Positions 6,558-7,253 of a stretch of 7,253 bases of DNA are shown here, one piece after another (within the stretch, counting starts at the first letter, position 1; the number at the start of each line of letters is the position of its first letter). Location: contig JAQTLG010000084.1 of assembly GCA_028715025.1 (NCBI GenBank), positions 1 through 7,253 on the forward strand. Direction: 5' to 3'. Source of the stretch: Dehalococcoidia bacterium. GTDB lineage: Bacteria > Chloroflexota > Dehalococcoidia > GIF9 > UBA5629. The notes beneath the pieces are model-generated. The model was not told the DNA's origin and did no database searches. It saw nothing but the letters and a program-made list of their open reading frames with translations. The position numbers and the translations under genes were made by a program.

Positions 6558-7253
6558 TCATATCTTGGAAGTAGCAGGTCTGACGATAAACACCAGGGCG
6601 GTGGCTACGGCCAATCCTGCTGCTGCAGCTAAATACGAAATCTGATAGTCGCCTGTAGCGTCGTAAATGTTGCCTGCTACCCAGGGGCCGATACCGAAGC
6701 CTATGCCGTCTGAGACCATAAGGGCGCTGAACACAGATCCCAGCGCCTTGCCCCCAAAAACTCTGCGTGTAATGCGTACCATCTGGGTGACGAATCCACT
6801 GTAAGTGATGCCGTAAATGGCGGCAAAGATGTAGAAGGCCCAGGGTTCGTGGCAAAGGGCTATAAAGGCTATATTCAGACCCAGCAATACAGTGCAGAAT
6901 ACCATGATCGGTTTAATACCGATTCTATCGGAAAGGACACCGGAAGCCAGTCTGCCGGCGATACCGAAAATGCCGATCAGAGTGATTAACACGGCAGCCC
7001 GCACCGAGTCTATGCCTGAATCCACCGCATAAGGCACAAGGTGAAGCATAACCAGTCCCAGGCTGGATAGAAAGAGCAGAAACATGGTGAAGAGCATCCA
7101 GAACTGACCTGTACGGATGGCTTGAGAGACTGTTAATCCCGTATCAAGATCTGAATAAACAACATTCTGCGTCTTGGCGGATTCAGCGCTATTTATAGAA
7201 CTGGTTGCCCGGATATTACGCGGAGGGTTTCGCATCAGTAAAGTGGCCGGTAT
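6558..7253 (-). CDS. MFS transporter, C-terminal half (OFA/monocarboxylate-carrier-like), 5' end outside window
   Basis: The frame stays open to the right edge, giving 231 visible residues ending at a TGA. The Met at 7235 is internal or uncertain, because the frame continues upstream of it. The fragment begins in a polar linker (about 1-40), as found between the two six-helix halves of MFS proteins. Six hydrophobic helices follow at roughly 51-74, 84-105, 114-133, 137-157, 170-195 and 204-224. The loop after the second of these carries GRLASGVLSDRIGIKP (fragment residues 100-115), the C-half counterpart of MFS motif A. The pattern LTVSQAIRTGQFWML, then HLVPYAVDSGIDSVRAA, is typical of oxalate/formate antiporter and monocarboxylate-transporter-like carriers, so an organic-acid substrate is plausible but unproven. 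It is convergent with the kinase across 47 bp, so it is not in the same transcript. A role in feeding the kinase pathway is only suggested by proximity. Confidence 0.85.
   Translation of the reverse strand: MPATLLMRNPPRNIRATSSINSAESAKTQNVVYSDLDTGLTVSQAIRTGQFWMLFTMFLLFLSSLGLVMLHLVPYAVDSGIDSVRAAVLITLIGIFGIAGRLASGVLSDRIGIKPIMVFCTVLLGLNIAFIALCHEPWAFYIFAAIYGITYSGFVTQMVRITRRVFGGKALGSVFSALMVSDGIGFGIGPWVAGNIYDATGDYQISYLAAAAGLAVATALVFIVRPATSKI

Noticed and set aside
6546..6577. Interrupted inverted repeat CTGCT...AGCAG with inner CTTC/GAAG at the convergent junction
   Set aside because: The two short stems have an asymmetric inner loop and no T- or A-run, and half of the repeat is inside the MFS coding end. 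It is not convincing as a bidirectional terminator.
6550..6855. Open frame of 101 codons on the - strand in another frame over the MFS gene
   Set aside because: It is rich in Arg and His with no recognisable fold, and it overlaps the clearly membrane-spanning MFS frame.

Overview
This window reads as bacterial chromosomal DNA with moderately high GC. Coding is dense, genes start with ATG behind clear AGGAGG-type ribosome binding sites, and spacing is operon-like. There is no rRNA, tRNA, IS element, phage gene or CRISPR array to anchor the taxonomy. The gene set (quinone-type GlpD, ADPS-like flavoenzyme, FGGY kinase, OFA/MCT-like MFS carrier) would fit an environmental bacterium, for example a Chloroflexota or Desulfobacterota lineage, but that is a guess. 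Nothing in the sequence proves it.

Layout: (1) 1-840 (+) is the C-terminal part of a calcineurin-like metallophosphoesterase whose start lies off the left edge. (2) 912-1451 (+) is a small unrecognised integral membrane protein with about five helices. (3) After a 95-bp AT-rich gap holding a plausible sigma70-type promoter comes a three-gene block on the + strand. It contains a GlpD-type FAD-dependent glycerol-3-phosphate dehydrogenase (1547-3133), a flavoprotein closely resembling alkyl-dihydroxyacetonephosphate synthase (3196-4929), and an FGGY-family carbohydrate kinase (4948-6510). (4) On the - strand, convergent with the kinase, is the C-terminal half of an MFS transporter (6558-7253) whose start lies off the right edge. 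No gap between genes exceeds about 100 bases.

The three-gene block is the most interesting part. A kinase that phosphorylates a polyol or sugar, a GlpD-type enzyme that makes dihydroxyacetone phosphate from glycerol 3-phosphate, and an enzyme of the family that puts an ether-linked alkyl chain on acyl-DHAP form a coherent triose-phosphate chemistry module. Two readings are open. One is bacterial ether-glycerolipid synthesis or salvage. The other is catabolism of an unidentified glycerol-like compound, analogous to the poorly characterised E. coli ygc cluster, which also has an FAD-linked oxidase (YgcU), an FGGY kinase (YgcE) and an MFS carrier (YgcS). The kinase lacks the Glu expected next to the glycerol-contacting Arg of GlpK, so it is probably not an ordinary glycerol kinase. 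No DHAP acyltransferase, fatty-alcohol-forming reductase or glycerol facilitator is visible in the window.
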